A DNA stretch of 64,000 bases from Agrypnia vestita (taxonomy: Eukaryota > Arthropoda > Insecta > Trichoptera > Phryganeidae), in assembly GCA_016648135.1 (NCBI GenBank), contig JADDOH010011255.1, positions 45,258-109,257 of the forward strand, written 5' to 3'. This document shows, piece after piece, positions 34,530-45,720 of the stretch; position 1 is the stretch's first letter; every line of letters starts with the position of its first letter. Below the pieces are notes generated by a model. That model saw nothing but the letters and a program-made list of their open reading frames with translations. It searched no databases and was not told where the DNA came from. The translations under genes and the position numbers were made by a program.

Positions 34530-34725
34530 GAGTAGCTTGTTGGTCTTGTGGTTAGGACACTCGCCTCGTGATCCAAAGGTCGCGGGTTCGAATCTCAGCC
34601 CAGACTAGCAAGTTAGTCCTATTTTCATAGCACAAGCGTTTAGCTTAGTTTGAAAATAGTAAGAATATTGATGTGGCACGTATTCCGTGTTCGCATCTCT
34701 ATTTAAAAAAAAAAAAAAAAAAAAA
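34530..34725 (+). mobile_element. SINE A, best copy (tRNA-derived, poly(A) tail)
   Basis: A tRNA-like head begins GAGTAGCTTGTTGG, with A-box-like TTGTGGTTAGGA (34546-34557) and a perfect B box GGTTCGAATC (34585-34594). It is followed by a non-tRNA body (AGTTAGTCCTATTTTCATAG, then TATTGATGTGGCACGTATTC) and a 21-base A run at 34705-34725. The order matches a polymerase III transcribed SINE. Other copies are at 51204-51383 (minus) and 24336-24450 (old). The A run and intact B box suggest it is the youngest of the three. Confidence 0.85.
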
Positions 34726-35489
34726 TACTTATTTTTACATTAATGTAAACAATAACTACCCTTCATGATTTACATTCTCAAATTTTATTTAATTTATGTG
34801 ATATTTATTCAAAATTTTCACACAATATGTTCGGCGACACATTACCGCCTTCAATGAAAATAAATAAAAACATATAATTGACCAAACACATTTTAAAACA
34901 AAATGCGTATGTACGTACGTACGTATACGGTACCTACCTAGTGTGGCAAAATTCAATAATATATAAATGCACATACATTATCTTTACTTAATATATAGGT
35001 ATTAGGTTTTTTAAATTTTGATGTTAATTTCTGTCGCTGCTCAATTGATATTTTTAGTTGTGAGATGTCAAATGTTACACATCATATGCAACTACTGTAC
35101 TACTTTTTTAAAAATAATTATTATTATTTTCATTCACTCATCACTAAACTTCTTTATCCCGTCGCACGTGACGGTAATAAAATGAATAATTTTGAATGTT
35201 TAGGAATTCAAGGAAATTAGAACTCGGGTATTAATTTGCTTACCAAAATTAATTTCATCAACTCTTTTCTCAAATTCCCGTTAAATGTTACAATCACCTT
35301 TACGCAAGTAATTCTTGCTGCTTTTTTCAGCACCTAATTAATTCAATATTTGTATCTGCACTTCATTCATCTAAAATTAAAAATTCTGTACTTAAATTTA
35401 GTCAGTTTAATTCGTCACCTGTCGATGAAATATTCTAATTGTCTTGAAATTTGAATTGTAAAATTATAAAATATAATTAAATTGTAACT
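34726..35489. other. AT-rich intergenic DNA
   Basis: Contains a short GTAC/GTACGTAC repeat near 34911-34926 and TACC repeats. No gene is seen. Confidence 0.45.
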
Positions 35490-35992
35490 ACCTAACTAAC
35501 TAACTTACCATCATGCCGTCTCCCCGTGGGGGTTGTCAGAGAGGATAGAGCGCCACACTCTTCTGTCCTGACATACAACTTTCGCTTCGTCCACATTCAT
35601 ACATCTTCGCATGCAAACTCGACGGTTGTTCAGGCTTCTAACAGGACCATCTTCCAGTATCTGGTTAATCTGGTCGTGCCACGTCTTCCGTGGTCGCCCT
35701 CTCTTTCTGGCGCCGTCAACACTTGCATCATATATCTTTCTTACCATTCTTTCCTCATTCATTCGCTCAACATGCCCAAACCACCTGAGCGACCCTATTT
35801 TTATTCTATGTATAATGCTACGATCAGCTTTACATTCATTCCTTATATCTTCATTCTTTACTCTATCATACATGGATTTACCACACATACGTGTAAGGGA
35901 CCTCATCTCCACTGTATTCAATCTACTTTCGTTCCTCTTCTGCCAGCTCCAGGCGTCACTTCCATACATTAGTGTCGGTACCAGAACTCCAT
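35490..35992 (-). pseudogene. LINE family A, 5'-truncated copy
   Basis: The minus frame (35969-35511, 152 residues, uninterrupted) is the C-terminal tail of a non-LTR reverse transcriptase. In order: MYGSDAWSWQKRNESRLNTV, a CGKSMYDRVKNEDIRNEC block, GSLRWFGHVERMNEERM, KRGRPRKTWHDQINQI, and RRCMNVDEAKVVCQDRRVW. The polymerase domain itself is missing. The 3' end is a run of TAAC/GTTA-type tetramers (about 35490-35508), the tail style of this family. The upstream break at about 35992 is the insertion-time truncation point. It is very close to the copies at 40208 and 40586. Confidence 0.88.
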
Positions 35993-36046
35993 TAATTAAA
36001 TATTACTATTCTTTTATTTGTATTTTAACGATCGTTAGTCACTCAT

Positions 36047-36435
36047 CAGACCAGCCCTTATGATGGACCCTGCAATGGAATTCGAAATCTTGGCCAGAGA
36101 AGTCAGATGTATCCAGACACGGCAGAATATCCAGAAAACTGCACACAAAAAATTTTAGTGGCAAGTTCAGCAAAATCGTTGAAACTTTCCGTTTTACGTA
36201 ATGATAGTAAAATCTGGATAAACTGTCAAATATCTTCTGGTTTTAGTTTTTTGGGTTTTTCTGCCGTGTTTTTACGAAACTTATGGACGAAGTTTCGGAT
36301 TCGTTGTTGATGGGATTCCTCCGATGGGATCCGAAACTTCGGCCAGAAAGTTCGCAAAAAACGACAGAATATCCCAGAAAAGTTAAACCAGAAGATTCCG
36401 AACGGCCGTGAAAACCTACGAACGTTTTTTTCATA
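36047..36435. repeat. Repeat F, two adjacent units
   Basis: Unit 1 (36047-36160) has GGACCCTGCAATGG, GGCCAGAGAAGTC and CACGGCAGAATATCCAG. Unit 2 (about 36310-36435) has GATGGGATCCGAAACTTCGG, GACAGAATATCCCAG and GAACGGCCGTGAAAACCT. A reversed piece (GTTTTTCTGCCGTGTTTT) lies between them. Related copies are at 50007-50120, 24880-24975 and 16090-16195. The final GAACGGCCGTGAAAACC contains the palindrome ACGGCCGT. Class unknown; the unit reads like part of a dispersed DNA element. Confidence 0.65.
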
Positions 36436-36654
36436 TATCAGTTTATTCTTATAAATTTCCAAGTATCTTATTGTCAGTGAGATAATTTTGTAATTATAAT
36501 AATACTACTGTATGATATGGTATAACTGCCGAAGAGCGTACATAAGAAGATCTATTAAAAATAGTTGAGGCAAATGTATCGTATCAGGACAGATGTGCGT
36601 TCTATATTTTGTCCCTATCCCTCCGGAGGTGAAATTGATGGTTAGTTTGTTAAT

Positions 36655-36737
36655 CAAGTGATAATTTTACATAGTGTAACGTTCACCAATTCCACCCATG
36701 ATAGACTAACATCTATCAAATTTTTGGAAGTTGTATG
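36655..36737 (-). repeat. Dispersed repeat J, copy 2
   Basis: In reverse orientation it matches 11021-11105 (CACCCATGATAGACT on the plus strand, then TTTTTGGAAGTTG). No element ends were identified. Confidence 0.6.
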
Positions 36738-38654
36738 TATGTTTAACTTGCACACCTTGTTTCGTATATGAGTGGTATTTTTACTACCGCCACCTGCAGC
36801 CGAAAACAGTCAGTTGGTTAGTTATAAATAGTAGAAAATTAATATGAATCTATTGCCTCCCTGGCGTTTTGAGCAAATAAATCGACGAGGAAAGGGCTCT
36901 GAAAGGGACGAAATCCTCAGATTACTAGGGGAGAAACCCGAAATAATATCCCGGCTCTTCCAGGTCAACTTCTCTCGCACACATAATTGTTCACCGCACA
37001 ACGCTGCCCCACAAAGCACTGCTACAGATGACCAGGATATTTTAAACTGTTATGAATTGGATATTAAAGTGTACAAAGTCTGCACCGAATAGGTGCGGTA
37101 CAAAACCTCATGGCCCCAGACCACGGTAAAAAAATTGTCATTGTTTTTCCATTTTATGAAAGTGTATGTTTTAGGAATGCTCTCACCAAATGTTTTAAAG
37201 AAATATATAAAATTGACGGAGATACAGCGGTTTAATTTTAGTTTGTATGTTTTGTCTTTCAGCAAAACTTTGAATGCGTTTTTCTCCAAAGTACGTTTTT
37301 CAACGTGACTGACAACGTATTAAAACAACTATACATCCGATTTGCATGCGCTAAACCGAAGGTCCTCAATTTTTTTTTAGATATCGAAATTCCCCTACGT
37401 GATGCTGTAAATCTATATGTCTAGTTTCTAAATATATTTTTATTTTATTTTTCAAATGAACCATATGACTTAAAATCACCGTCACCCGCCGGAGTGTCCT
37501 CTTGGAAGCAATCAACACCGCACATATTGACTATGAGTATTCGTAGGAAAAAAAATCATGTATATAATTTTTATTTGTATCAGAAATATTTATTATTAAC
37601 TATTATAGATAATTAAGATGAATTCTTTCTGATTTTCTAACAACACTTCTCTAAACACTTCTAATCGTTGTCTCATTCTATCGCTGACGAACTTACCGTC
37701 AAACACATTAATTCAATCCAATAACACCACCTTCTCCTTTTGTTGCAAACGATTTCTTACCTTACAGACATTAACGTAAGATACAAAATTGAGCGACGGT
37801 GGAATTAATTGAAATCCATTCTGGTTTTCCAACAGAAACAGGCTTGAAAACTTTGCCGCGAGACGAAGGTTAGTCCATTTTATTTCTCTCTCTGGCCTTT
37901 AAGGGATGATAGACCTGAAGCATTGCACGTCTCTTTCGCTCTCCTCACGTCAGGTAAAATGGAAAAAGAGAGCTACCCTCAACTCGACAAAGTCTTAAAT
38001 ACCAGAAAAACATCAAGCGGATTTAATCCTTATACAATGTATAAATACGGAATATAATTAAAAGAAGTATAATCTGTAATTATACATTTCTTTCAATTCG
38101 TTTAATTTTACAATGATGATGTATTATGCTTGTTATATTATTTAAATAAAGTACACATTAAAAAATAAATATATATTTTAGTATGTTTTGTCCAATATAA
38201 TATTTTGGACTATTTATTTGTTCGATTTGCCACCGCAAACTCATGACAATAGTAGATGTCCCAGATAAAAGCATGCCTTTTCAGTCTATCTTGTGTATTT
38301 ATTTCGTATCCTTGTCTCGTATTTTTTCTTATCTGTAAATTAAATCGACGGAGTGGTTAGCCAATGAGGAGCCGAGGTAAATACAATTATTTAAGAAGGG
38401 GTCGTAAAATGTCGAAGAAAAGATACAAATTTATTAACGTTTCAAAATAGGTATATTCTGAAATATAAATATAAAGAATCGGGCTGAAACAAATCCTTCT
38501 CTTAGATGATTGGGCACCTATTTATTTATAATAAATATTTATCATAAGTTTCATATAAATTACATATTCATTTATTTATTTAAATTTGCGTATTAAATTG
38601 ACGAACTAAATAAACATTTTTATATTATTATTTTATTTTACTTAGTTTTAGGTT
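36738..38654. other. Intergenic DNA, unassigned
   Basis: Overlapping open frames at 36822-37308 on both strands are short and lack domains. A moderately GC-balanced patch at about 37690-37990 does not recur in the window. From 38050 onward it is simple AT-rich sequence. Confidence 0.4.
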
Positions 38655-38755
38655 AAAGCTAATAAAGTATCTGTATGTCTTTCTAACTGATTAATAAAAT
38701 TTGGTTTTAAAGTTCACAGAACTTTGATCTGAAAAATTGCAACTTCACTATAAGA
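38655..38755 (+). mobile_element. SINE B, 3' body fragment
   Basis: CTGTATGTCTTTCTAACTGA, then TTCACAGAACTTTGATCTGA and AAAATTGCAACTTCAC match the body of the tRNA-headed SINE B at 61578-61764. The tRNA-like head is absent. Confidence 0.65.
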
Positions 38756-38799
38756 ATTTATTATATACACAAAATTATATTATTAAAGAGCATTTGAGA

Positions 38800-39290
38800 T
38801 GTCTGAATAATCATGCTTTTTTTTAATTTATAAATTATTTATTAGAAAATTCGATAAAAATTTAGAACTTTCTATTTTTCATAATTTATATTCTATTATA
38901 AATAATTTTGGTCTGAAATTGAATAATTTTGAATCATTAGAAATTAGTAAAGCATGTAAAAGTAGGTAAAATCAAAATATTATTAATAATCAATAAAATT
39001 TAACTACTAGTCCAATTCTAAAAATATTTCCAATAATTTTGTGTAGGTAATCAAGAACTTCAGCAATAATATTTTAAAATATTTTTTTAAATAATTTAGA
39101 AAACAAAAGACTTCATTCATTTTGATATTTTGACATATTTATATAAAACACCCTGGTGATGGATATTTCCGAAACATGTAGGTGTAATTATTAATGAATA
39201 TATATAGTAGATTAAAACAAATAATAAAATTATTTTTTTTAAATATCAATCTAAAAAGTTGCTCAACCAATTCGAAAAATAATTAATTAA
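38800..39290 (-). mobile_element. Element D, long copy (reverse orientation)
   Basis: The interior (CCAATTCTAAAAATATTTCC, TCAAGAACTTCAGCAATAAT, ATTTTGATATTTTGACATAT) is the reverse complement of 47530-47830. Its end (CCGAAACATGTAGGTGTAAT) matches the 665-868 foldback. It is about 470-490 bp with no coding frame. Together the three copies define one non-autonomous family. Confidence 0.7.
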
Positions 39291-39295
39291 TTAAT

Positions 39296-39440
39296 TAATT
39301 ATCTTACCATTACGTCGTTTTATCGCAAGGTGAGCCACAAATAATAGAGCGCCACACTTTCAGTCCTGACAGATAGCTTTCGCACCATCCACATTCATAC
39401 GTCTCGACACGACAGTCATTATTAAGGCTTCTAACGGTTT
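39296..39440 (-). pseudogene. LINE family A 3' fragment
   Basis: AATT and TTACC repeats followed by CCATTACGTCG, AATAGAGCGCCACAC, AGTCCTGACAGATAGC and CATTCATACGTCTC on the plus strand parallel the 3' end of the copy at 40586. About 140 bases remain. The frame is broken. Confidence 0.65.
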
Positions 39441-40207
39441 CTTAAAGTTCTAACCGTGACCGTGCATGCGAAGATGTAAGTTAGCAAATAAGAAAGTATA
39501 TTTAATTTAATTACGTAGCTCTAATTTTGTAAAAAATTTCAACTCATAATAAAGGAGTATTTAAACTTCGACTCTCAATAGTTGGAAATCCTTATTCTTT
39601 TGCCAACTCCAGCCTAGACTTGCATTCATCAGCGTTGGATTATTAGACTTCAACACGCATCGCTGATCTTACTACATAGTTTTTATTTATTTTTTATTCT
39701 TCAAATACTTAAAACAATAATTTATATTTTCTAATATGCTCGTTACCTACTCTACATTTTTAATTTTTATACTCATGATTTGGTGCTATTCCTGAAACTT
39801 TTAATGAATGTGCTTTTTGAAATTTATTTTATACTCTTTATGTAAAAGCCTAATGGGCGTAAACAAATAAAAAAAAAATAATAAAAATAAAATATAAAAA
39901 AAATTACCTACATATAATTAATATAAATTTCATACAAATTTAGACATCAAATGAAGGCCCAATGGCAAGAAGTTGTTAACTTACATTCAAGTCATTTTGA
40001 GATAGTTAGACATTTGCATTTCGCTTTTGAAAAATATGTTTTATTGCTAATTCAAGATTAATTTTTATTGACTTATGTCACTAAAATATCACAAAAGTTT
40101 TTACAAAGTAAAAAAAACGCATTTATGCACAAAAAAATAAATATACTAATTTTCCCTAAAAAAATGTACTTAACAACCATTTTTTCGCCTCTGGAACTCA
40201 TTTTGAT
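39441..40207. other. AT-rich intergenic DNA
   Basis: A scrap at 39590-39650 (ATTCTTTTGCCAACTCCAGC, then TGCATTCATCAGCGTTGG) resembles another piece of LINE family A around the WSWQK codons. Otherwise no gene or element is visible. Confidence 0.4.
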
Positions 40208-40418
40208 AGAATAACTTACTTACTTACTTACTTACCATCACGCCGTTTCCCCGAGGGGGTAGGCAGAGAGGATAGAGCGCCATACTCTTCTGTCCTGACA
40301 TACAACTTTCGCTTCGTCTACATTCATACATCTTCGCATGCAAGCTCGACGGTTGTTCAGACTTCTAACAGGACCATCTTCCAGTATCTGGTTAATCTGG
40401 TCATGCCACGTCTTCCGG
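40208..40418 (-). pseudogene. LINE family A, short 5'-truncated copy
   Basis: The minus frame 40418-40238 reads RKTWHDQINQILEDGPVRSL, NNRRACMRRCMNVDEAK, then DRRVWRSILSAYPLGETA and stop, the last about 60 residues of the LINE protein. The 3' end is a TTAC repeat at 40211-40232 (GTAA on the element's own strand). The truncation at about 40418 is abrupt, as expected for aborted target-primed insertion. Confidence 0.88.
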
Positions 40419-40585
40419 GCGAATAACACCATTTTAAAATTAGTAAAACACGATCATCAAACAACCCTTCAAATGCTATCCGTTTTTATCATCAATTATT
40501 CAAAATTACAAAATATCTGGCATGTTAATTAATAATACAAAACATGATATGTACCATTTAAAATTATTGAAAAATATAATATGTA

Positions 40586-41595
40586 CTTACTTACATACAC
40601 ACTTACTATCACGCCGTTTCCCCGTGGGGGTAGGCAGAGAGGATAGAGCGCCATACTCTTCTGTCCTGACATAAAACTTTCGCTTCGTCTACATTCATAC
40701 ATCTTCGCATGCAAGCTCAACGGTTGTTCAGGCTTCTAACAGGACCATCTTCCAGTATCTGGTTAATCTGGTCATGCCACGTCTTCCGTGGTCGCCCTCT
40801 CTTTCTGGCGCCGTCAACACTTGCATCATATATCTTTCTTACCATTCTTTCCTCATTCATTCGCTCAACATGCCCAAACCACCTGAGCGACCCTATTTTT
40901 ATTCTATGTATTATGCTACGATCAGCTTTACATTCATTCCTAATATCTTCATTCTTTACTCTATCATACATGGATTTACCACACATACGTCTAAGGGACC
41001 TCATCTCCACTGCATTCAATCTACTTTCGTTCCTCTTCTGCCAGCTCCAGGCTTCTCTTCCATACATTAGTATCGGTACCAGAACTCCATTATGCACCGC
41101 CAGTTTTGCCTCGGTAGACATATTTCTATTAGAAATTATTGCATTCAAAGCACCGTTCACCCTATTCCCGGCAGTTACTCTCCTCTCTATATCTTTCTCA
41201 ACATTCCCTCTTCTATCGAACATACTTCCCAAGTACACAAACTCATCTACTTGTTCCAAACATTCATTGCCTACTAGTATTTCACACGTTATCTTACTTT
41301 CCTCCTTCTGGAATACCATTACTTTTGACTTCTTTACATTCATAATAAGGTCACTTTCTTTGCATACATCATACATCCTGCTAACTAGACTTTGTAGGTC
41401 TTGTTCGCTATTTGCCATTAATACCGCATCATCCGCGTACAGTAAACAGCATACAATCAAATCACTCATTTTCGCTCCTATATTCATACATTGCAGTTCT
41501 TTCACACAATTATCCATATACAAGTTGAACAGCCATGGAGACATTACGCAACCCTGTTTGACACCTTTTGTTATATCAAACCATGGTGTGAATAT
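40586..41595 (-). pseudogene. LINE family A, longest copy (partial RT)
   Basis: The minus frame covers the second half of a non-LTR reverse transcriptase. It holds GVKQGCVMSPWLFNLYMD, the catalytic box LLYADDAVLMANSEQDL, a thumb-like region ending VYLGSMFDRRGNVEKD, and the long C-terminal tail (WSWQKRNESRLNAVEMRS, GSLRWFGHVERM, GRPRKTWHD). The endonuclease and the first half of the polymerase are lost at about 41595. One in-frame stop appears after VRSLNNR (near 40717-40719), where sister copies have CGA for Arg; this is a CGA-to-TGA change. The 3' end is GTAA/TACA-type repeats at 40586-40607. By motif style it is RTE-like, but the clade is not certain. Confidence 0.9.
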
Positions 41596-43021
41596 GTAAG
41601 TACTTATTATAATAGTCTTCAAATAAAAACAAATATAATGACAGTTCTGCCAGAGTAAAATTTATATTAACCATAAAAAATATTCCAATCAAATTAAAAA
41701 GTGTGTTAATTTCAGAATGATGGCATAAACATGTTAATATTGAAGATAACATGTTCTTCCCATTAGATAGTAACTGATTTGATTTTTATGAAAAAGTGTA
41801 GTTAACATGTTCATACCTATGATTTGAACATTTTCTAATTATTTTAAGTTCTGAATTTATTTCCAATGGAAAGAGCGTACAATATTTAGTTTAGACGGCT
41901 TATTAAATCATTTTTGACAAAAATGTTAGTTAACAACTTTTTTCCATGGGGTCTTCAAATATTTGTTTAACTGCCCCCCTATACAACTTCATTTCACTGT
42001 GCATGATTGAATTCGTTCTAACTGCAAATAACGTATTATATTAATATAGAATTGGATATAAAAATTACAAAATTTTAGAATTTGTATCAGACCTATTTCA
42101 AGATCAAAAAATGAATACAGCAATACATAAAGTTAAAAGCCAAACTCTAAATTGCAAGAAAAATTCATCCCCTCCCAAGATTCGAACCCCCGTACAGTGT
42201 TAACAAAACGCTAACACACTAAATAACGGAGGGTGGATCGGGCTCCCTAAATTTAGGGGATGTCCACAAGTGATCATTTTACAGTTGGGCGGTTAGCGGT
42301 AATGCCTTAATGCCAGCCAGGGGGTTCAATTATTAGCTTATTATTTTTTGCCACCCTGAAATCAGAGACGAATTTGAGGGTGGGTTTTAAGATCATAAAT
42401 ATCAAACAGATAATCGTATTTATTTATTTATTGATTTATTTTATATTTATTAATGCAATACAGTATATACATGCATACAAGATTTTTAGATTACAAACGA
42501 ATAAATTGCTAAATCATCTACCAATAATGTGCACCACACAACGCCGAAGAAATATTTCAAATTTAAAATAATTAAAAATGGCATATTGAAATATATTTTT
42601 TTATATCTCGCTTGGATGATGTATATGTTAGTAAATGTTTTAAAATTAATTTTGGTGTGTTTACAAGATGTAGACTTGGTGAGGGAAAAACTAAATAAGC
42701 AAAATTTTATTGATTTAATTTCATTGTGACCATTGGGTGTGACCATCATCACTGTGAACATTGTTAAGACAATCAATCTAGAACTCATTCCTGAATTGTA
42801 TTTATTGATTTGTGACCGTCTTTATTTTGTTCTGAATATTATTTACAATTAATATTATCATTTTTATTATTAATTTATCATAAAAGTATATTGCATAATT
42901 ATATCATGTTCAGAATTATTCATTTGATCATCGAACAAACTAAAAAGTAGTTACCTGTATGTCTCCCACAATTATAGGACAACACATATAATATCAATGA
43001 TAATAAAGATTCATTTTTCAG
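41596..43021. other. Intergenic DNA with a tRNA-like scrap
   Basis: At 42180-42260 the minus strand contains GGGGGTTCGAATCTTGGGAG, with CCTCCGTTATTTAGTG about 50 bases upstream, a decayed tRNA-like head. Pairing is incomplete, so it is a SINE or tRNA relic. The surrounding sequence is AT-rich; frames at 42374-42788 are low complexity. Confidence 0.4.
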
Positions 43022-44342
43022 ATACAGATAAGACTCCAGACTAAATGGTTCCAATCCTATCTATCGAACCGTTTCCAAACAGTAATTATTGATAACAACG
43101 AATCAGCACCGGTTTGTATGAAGTCAGGTGTTCCACAAGGATCGGTACTAGGTCCTTTACTTTTCATCACATACACAAAAGATTTATTTGATATCATTAC
43201 CGCACACGGACTTCTAGCTCAGTGTTATACTGATGACTGGCAACTATACTTCCATTGTTCTCCAAACGATACAAACGTACTAAAACAATCTATCATTCAG
43301 TGCATAAAAGACGTAAACCTTTGGATGTCCTCGAATAAACTGAAACTTAACCCGACCAAAACTGAGTTCCTTTGGACAGCTACCCGAAGACGCCAACACC
43401 TGTTGGAAAAACTCTCACTCTCTATTTCAAATATTGACATAATTCCCAAAACTAATGTCAAACTACTTGGATTCAAGCTTGTCTCTTAGTAAACAAATTA
43501 ATAGCACAACCAGTTCTGCCTTCTATCATTTACGCCGCATTAAATCTAATCGCAAAAGTATCCACACAGAAGCAACAAAATTACTAATAAATGCATACGT
43601 TATCTCTCGCTTAGACTACTGTAATGATACCTACGCTCATCTCCCAAAACAGAAAATAAACATATTTCAATCTGTATTTAATGCCGCCGCAAGACTCATT
43701 ACTGGCGTTTCAAAGTTTGCGCACATCTCAAACCATCTTCACTGGTTTAGATGTCCAGAGAGGATTGAATATAAGCTTTGCCTTACAATATTTAAGGCTA
43801 TTCACAACATGGCCCCTCAATACATAACGGACTTCTGCATTCCATTCTCCGCAAATAATAGACAACTAACACTTCGCTCAGCATCAACATCTAATACAAA
43901 TAGGTTAGCTGAAGTAAATTACGTCCACAAAACTTATTTCGGTGATCGTGCTTTCGCGGTGGCTGGACCAAAGTTATGGAACAAACTACCTAATAAACTG
44001 AGACAAACAGACAGCTTACCACAGTTCTATAAACAACTTAAGACGCATTTATTTAGACAATCCTATTAAAACCTATAGAATCTGACCACAACAACACTAG
44101 CTAATGTTTTCCACTCCTATTGTGCACTCCGCGAAAACACCTAATTGTTTCAGGCACTCCCAACTCTTTAATTTTAATTCCGTTTCTTGCATGACACTTA
44201 GTGAATAAGTAATAGTAAATAAGTTTTTTTCTTTTTTAGCAGTAAGTTGTTTTGTAAAATAATTTTTCTGTGTAAAGCGCCCTTGAGGTGAGTATTCGCG
44301 AAAACGGCGCTATATAAATTATCCAAATATTATTATTATTAT
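43022..44342 (+). pseudogene. L2/CR1-group LINE, 5'-truncated and frameshifted
   Basis: The frame enters at WFQSYLSNRFQTV, then SGVPQGSVLGPLLF, and the catalytic box as CYTDDWQLYF. The usual residue after Tyr is Ala, and Thr is usual where Trp stands, so both are changed. After VKLLGFKL a small indel near 43475-43485 shifts the frame to LDSSLSLSKQINS. The second part has the group's tail: SRLDYCNDTYAHLP, NAAARLITG, GDRAFAVAGPKLWNKLPNKL and KQLKTHLFRQSY-stop at 44069. A 270-base 3' UTR ends with the stem-loop TGTAAAGCGCCCTTGAGGTG..GGCGCTATATAA and ATT repeats. Closely related to the tail at 11114-11393. Confidence 0.92.
44270..44322 (+). other. L2 3' stem-loop
   Basis: TGTAAAGCGCCCTTGAGGTG, a short loop region, then AAAACGGCGCTATATAAATT. 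GCGCC and GGCGC can pair. The pattern is the one shared by L2-clade LINEs and SINEs in vertebrates (GTAAAGCGC..GCGCTATATAA), stated from general knowledge. It is repeated at 11326-11377 and, decayed, at 30335-30390. Confidence 0.75.
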
Positions 44343-44914
44343 TACTCAGTGAGACTAAGGAGGAAAAGTAAAGATAAACAATAGGTAATTATAATTAATA
44401 CGCATAATGTATATAATGCGCATGATCAGGGGGGGGCGATTAGTTTCCAGAATCTGCCTCATCAAACGACGATACTCTTCATATATTTGGTATTAAAAAA
44501 ATATATTCCATTCAAAGGTTATTATAGTCTGAGCATATACGTGAGATGGGAGAGGATTTCCTATTATTGGTGTAGTAGGTTGAAAGGAAAAAGAGATAGT
44601 TCTGTCTGGTAGACCTGAATGGGACATGGAAGAACAGCAAGCTGGCGATTTTAGGAGAATAAATAAGATTGTGAGGAATTTGGAAAAAGAAAGATTGATG
44701 TGATAATATTCGTCAGTTTCTAATAGTGTCCACTTTACAAAATCGTGTCGAGTCCAAATAGTTAAGATTCAATTTAAATTTGAAGTTAACACCCTTAATG
44801 GATATTTTTATCGAAAAAAGTGAAAGTATTTGAGAATAGGCACGGTTAATTAATATAAAAAGGAAAAAAAATAGTCGTTTAATAATGAGTCAGCACCGAG
44901 CATATATGATCTTA
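44343..44914. other. AT-rich intergenic DNA
   Basis: A purine-rich patch at about 44520-44705 (GAAAGGAAAAAGAGATAG and following) could be a decayed LINE terminus. No frame or repeat supports this firmly. A GGGGGGG run is at about 44431-44437. Confidence 0.35.
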
Positions 44915-45145
44915 CTAGCTGTAACCCGTTAAAAATGACGGTACTTTTACATGTCGGTTTGTAAGGAATAAGTATTTATTTATTTTATTAAAAACAAAAA
45001 AAATCAAAAAAAAAATATTAAAAAATTTTTTTCGAAAACAATAATTTTTCTTAAAAAAATTTTTAGAAAAAAAACTTTTAAAAAGTTACGGACGTTACAC
45101 GAAGTTACGCGGACGGATGGACAGGCAGACAACGAAATTATTATA
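44915..45145 (-). mobile_element. Helitron 3' part
   Basis: On the minus strand the unit ends CCGTCATTTTTAACGG (hairpin), GTTACAG, CTAG at 44915, followed by T. Upstream is CGACATGTAAAAGTACCG-like DNA, and further on CCGCGTAACTTCGTGTAACG and AATTTCGTTGTCTGCCTG. It matches the right two-thirds of the Helitron at 18443-19990. No TCTATACTAATA start was found, so the 5' end is lost or diverged. Confidence 0.75.
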
Positions 45146-45384
45146 ATTAACACAATGAAGAGTCGCTAGTAGCTCTACACCCGACACAATAATCGACATT
45201 CCGTAACTTGATATCGTAAATCACTCGTCCGGCACTTGATCGGAGAACCCTCCAACCGCTGTCCATTACCATCAAGTGGGCCCACTAAGCGCCGGGCATT
45301 GTCAGTTGATTATCATTCTACAAGGGTTCTTCATCAGGACCGCTTCTGTTTCAATTACAGACTCCCGAATGCCGGGATATTTTC

Positions 45385-45480
45385 AAATGCGTCTTAACAT
45401 TTTTCAAGAACACAATACTTGATTTTATCCCCAGGGGGATATCATTTATCAATATAGGTATATATTATAGATGTCTCGTC
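45385..45480 (-). mobile_element. Fragments of two MITEs (palindromic MITE half and MITE C end)
   Basis: CAAATGCGTCTTAACATTTT, then CAAGAACACAATACTTGATTTT and TCCCCAGGGGGATATCA parallel the arm at 21001-21065 in opposite orientation. TATATTATAGATGTCTCG just after is the MITE C terminus. In the 20.8-21.06 kb region the same two families are also neighbours, which suggests an association. Confidence 0.5.
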
Positions 45481-45720
45481 TTCTTCTTTTATTAGATCTT
45501 TGATTGATGTATCCTCTGTATTGAAAGGTCAGTCCTGGTCTTGTGACGAGGACGTCCAGCTCTCTCTCCATCTCTTTGGTGGTCTCTCTGGTGGTCGGCG
45601 CCTGAGAGTCTGAGGGTCTTGCCCGCAATGGGTCTTATCACCTCGGTAGTTTTTAACGTGTCCGCTCTTGCGTCGATACTGTATGTCATGATAGGTCTAA
45701 TGCATTTATATTTTCTGACT
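45455..45720 (-). pseudogene. LINE RT C-terminal fragment of another family
   Basis: The minus frame 45689-45492 reads ARADTLKTTEVIRPIAGKTL, then LSGADHQRDHQRDGERAG and RPRHKTRTDLS. It resembles the ETRADTxKTxxxLRTxEMxTLRxIxGxTLxD segment common in insect LINEs (general recall). It is too short and broken for clade assignment. Confidence 0.55.

Noticed and set aside
34911..34926. GTAC repeats as a CRISPR or regulatory array
   Set aside because: It is a short simple microsatellite without spacers.
35526..36063. Plus-strand frames of about 150 residues
   Set aside because: They are antisense to the LINE family A C-terminal frame and contain no known domain; the same shadow recurs at 40709-41599.
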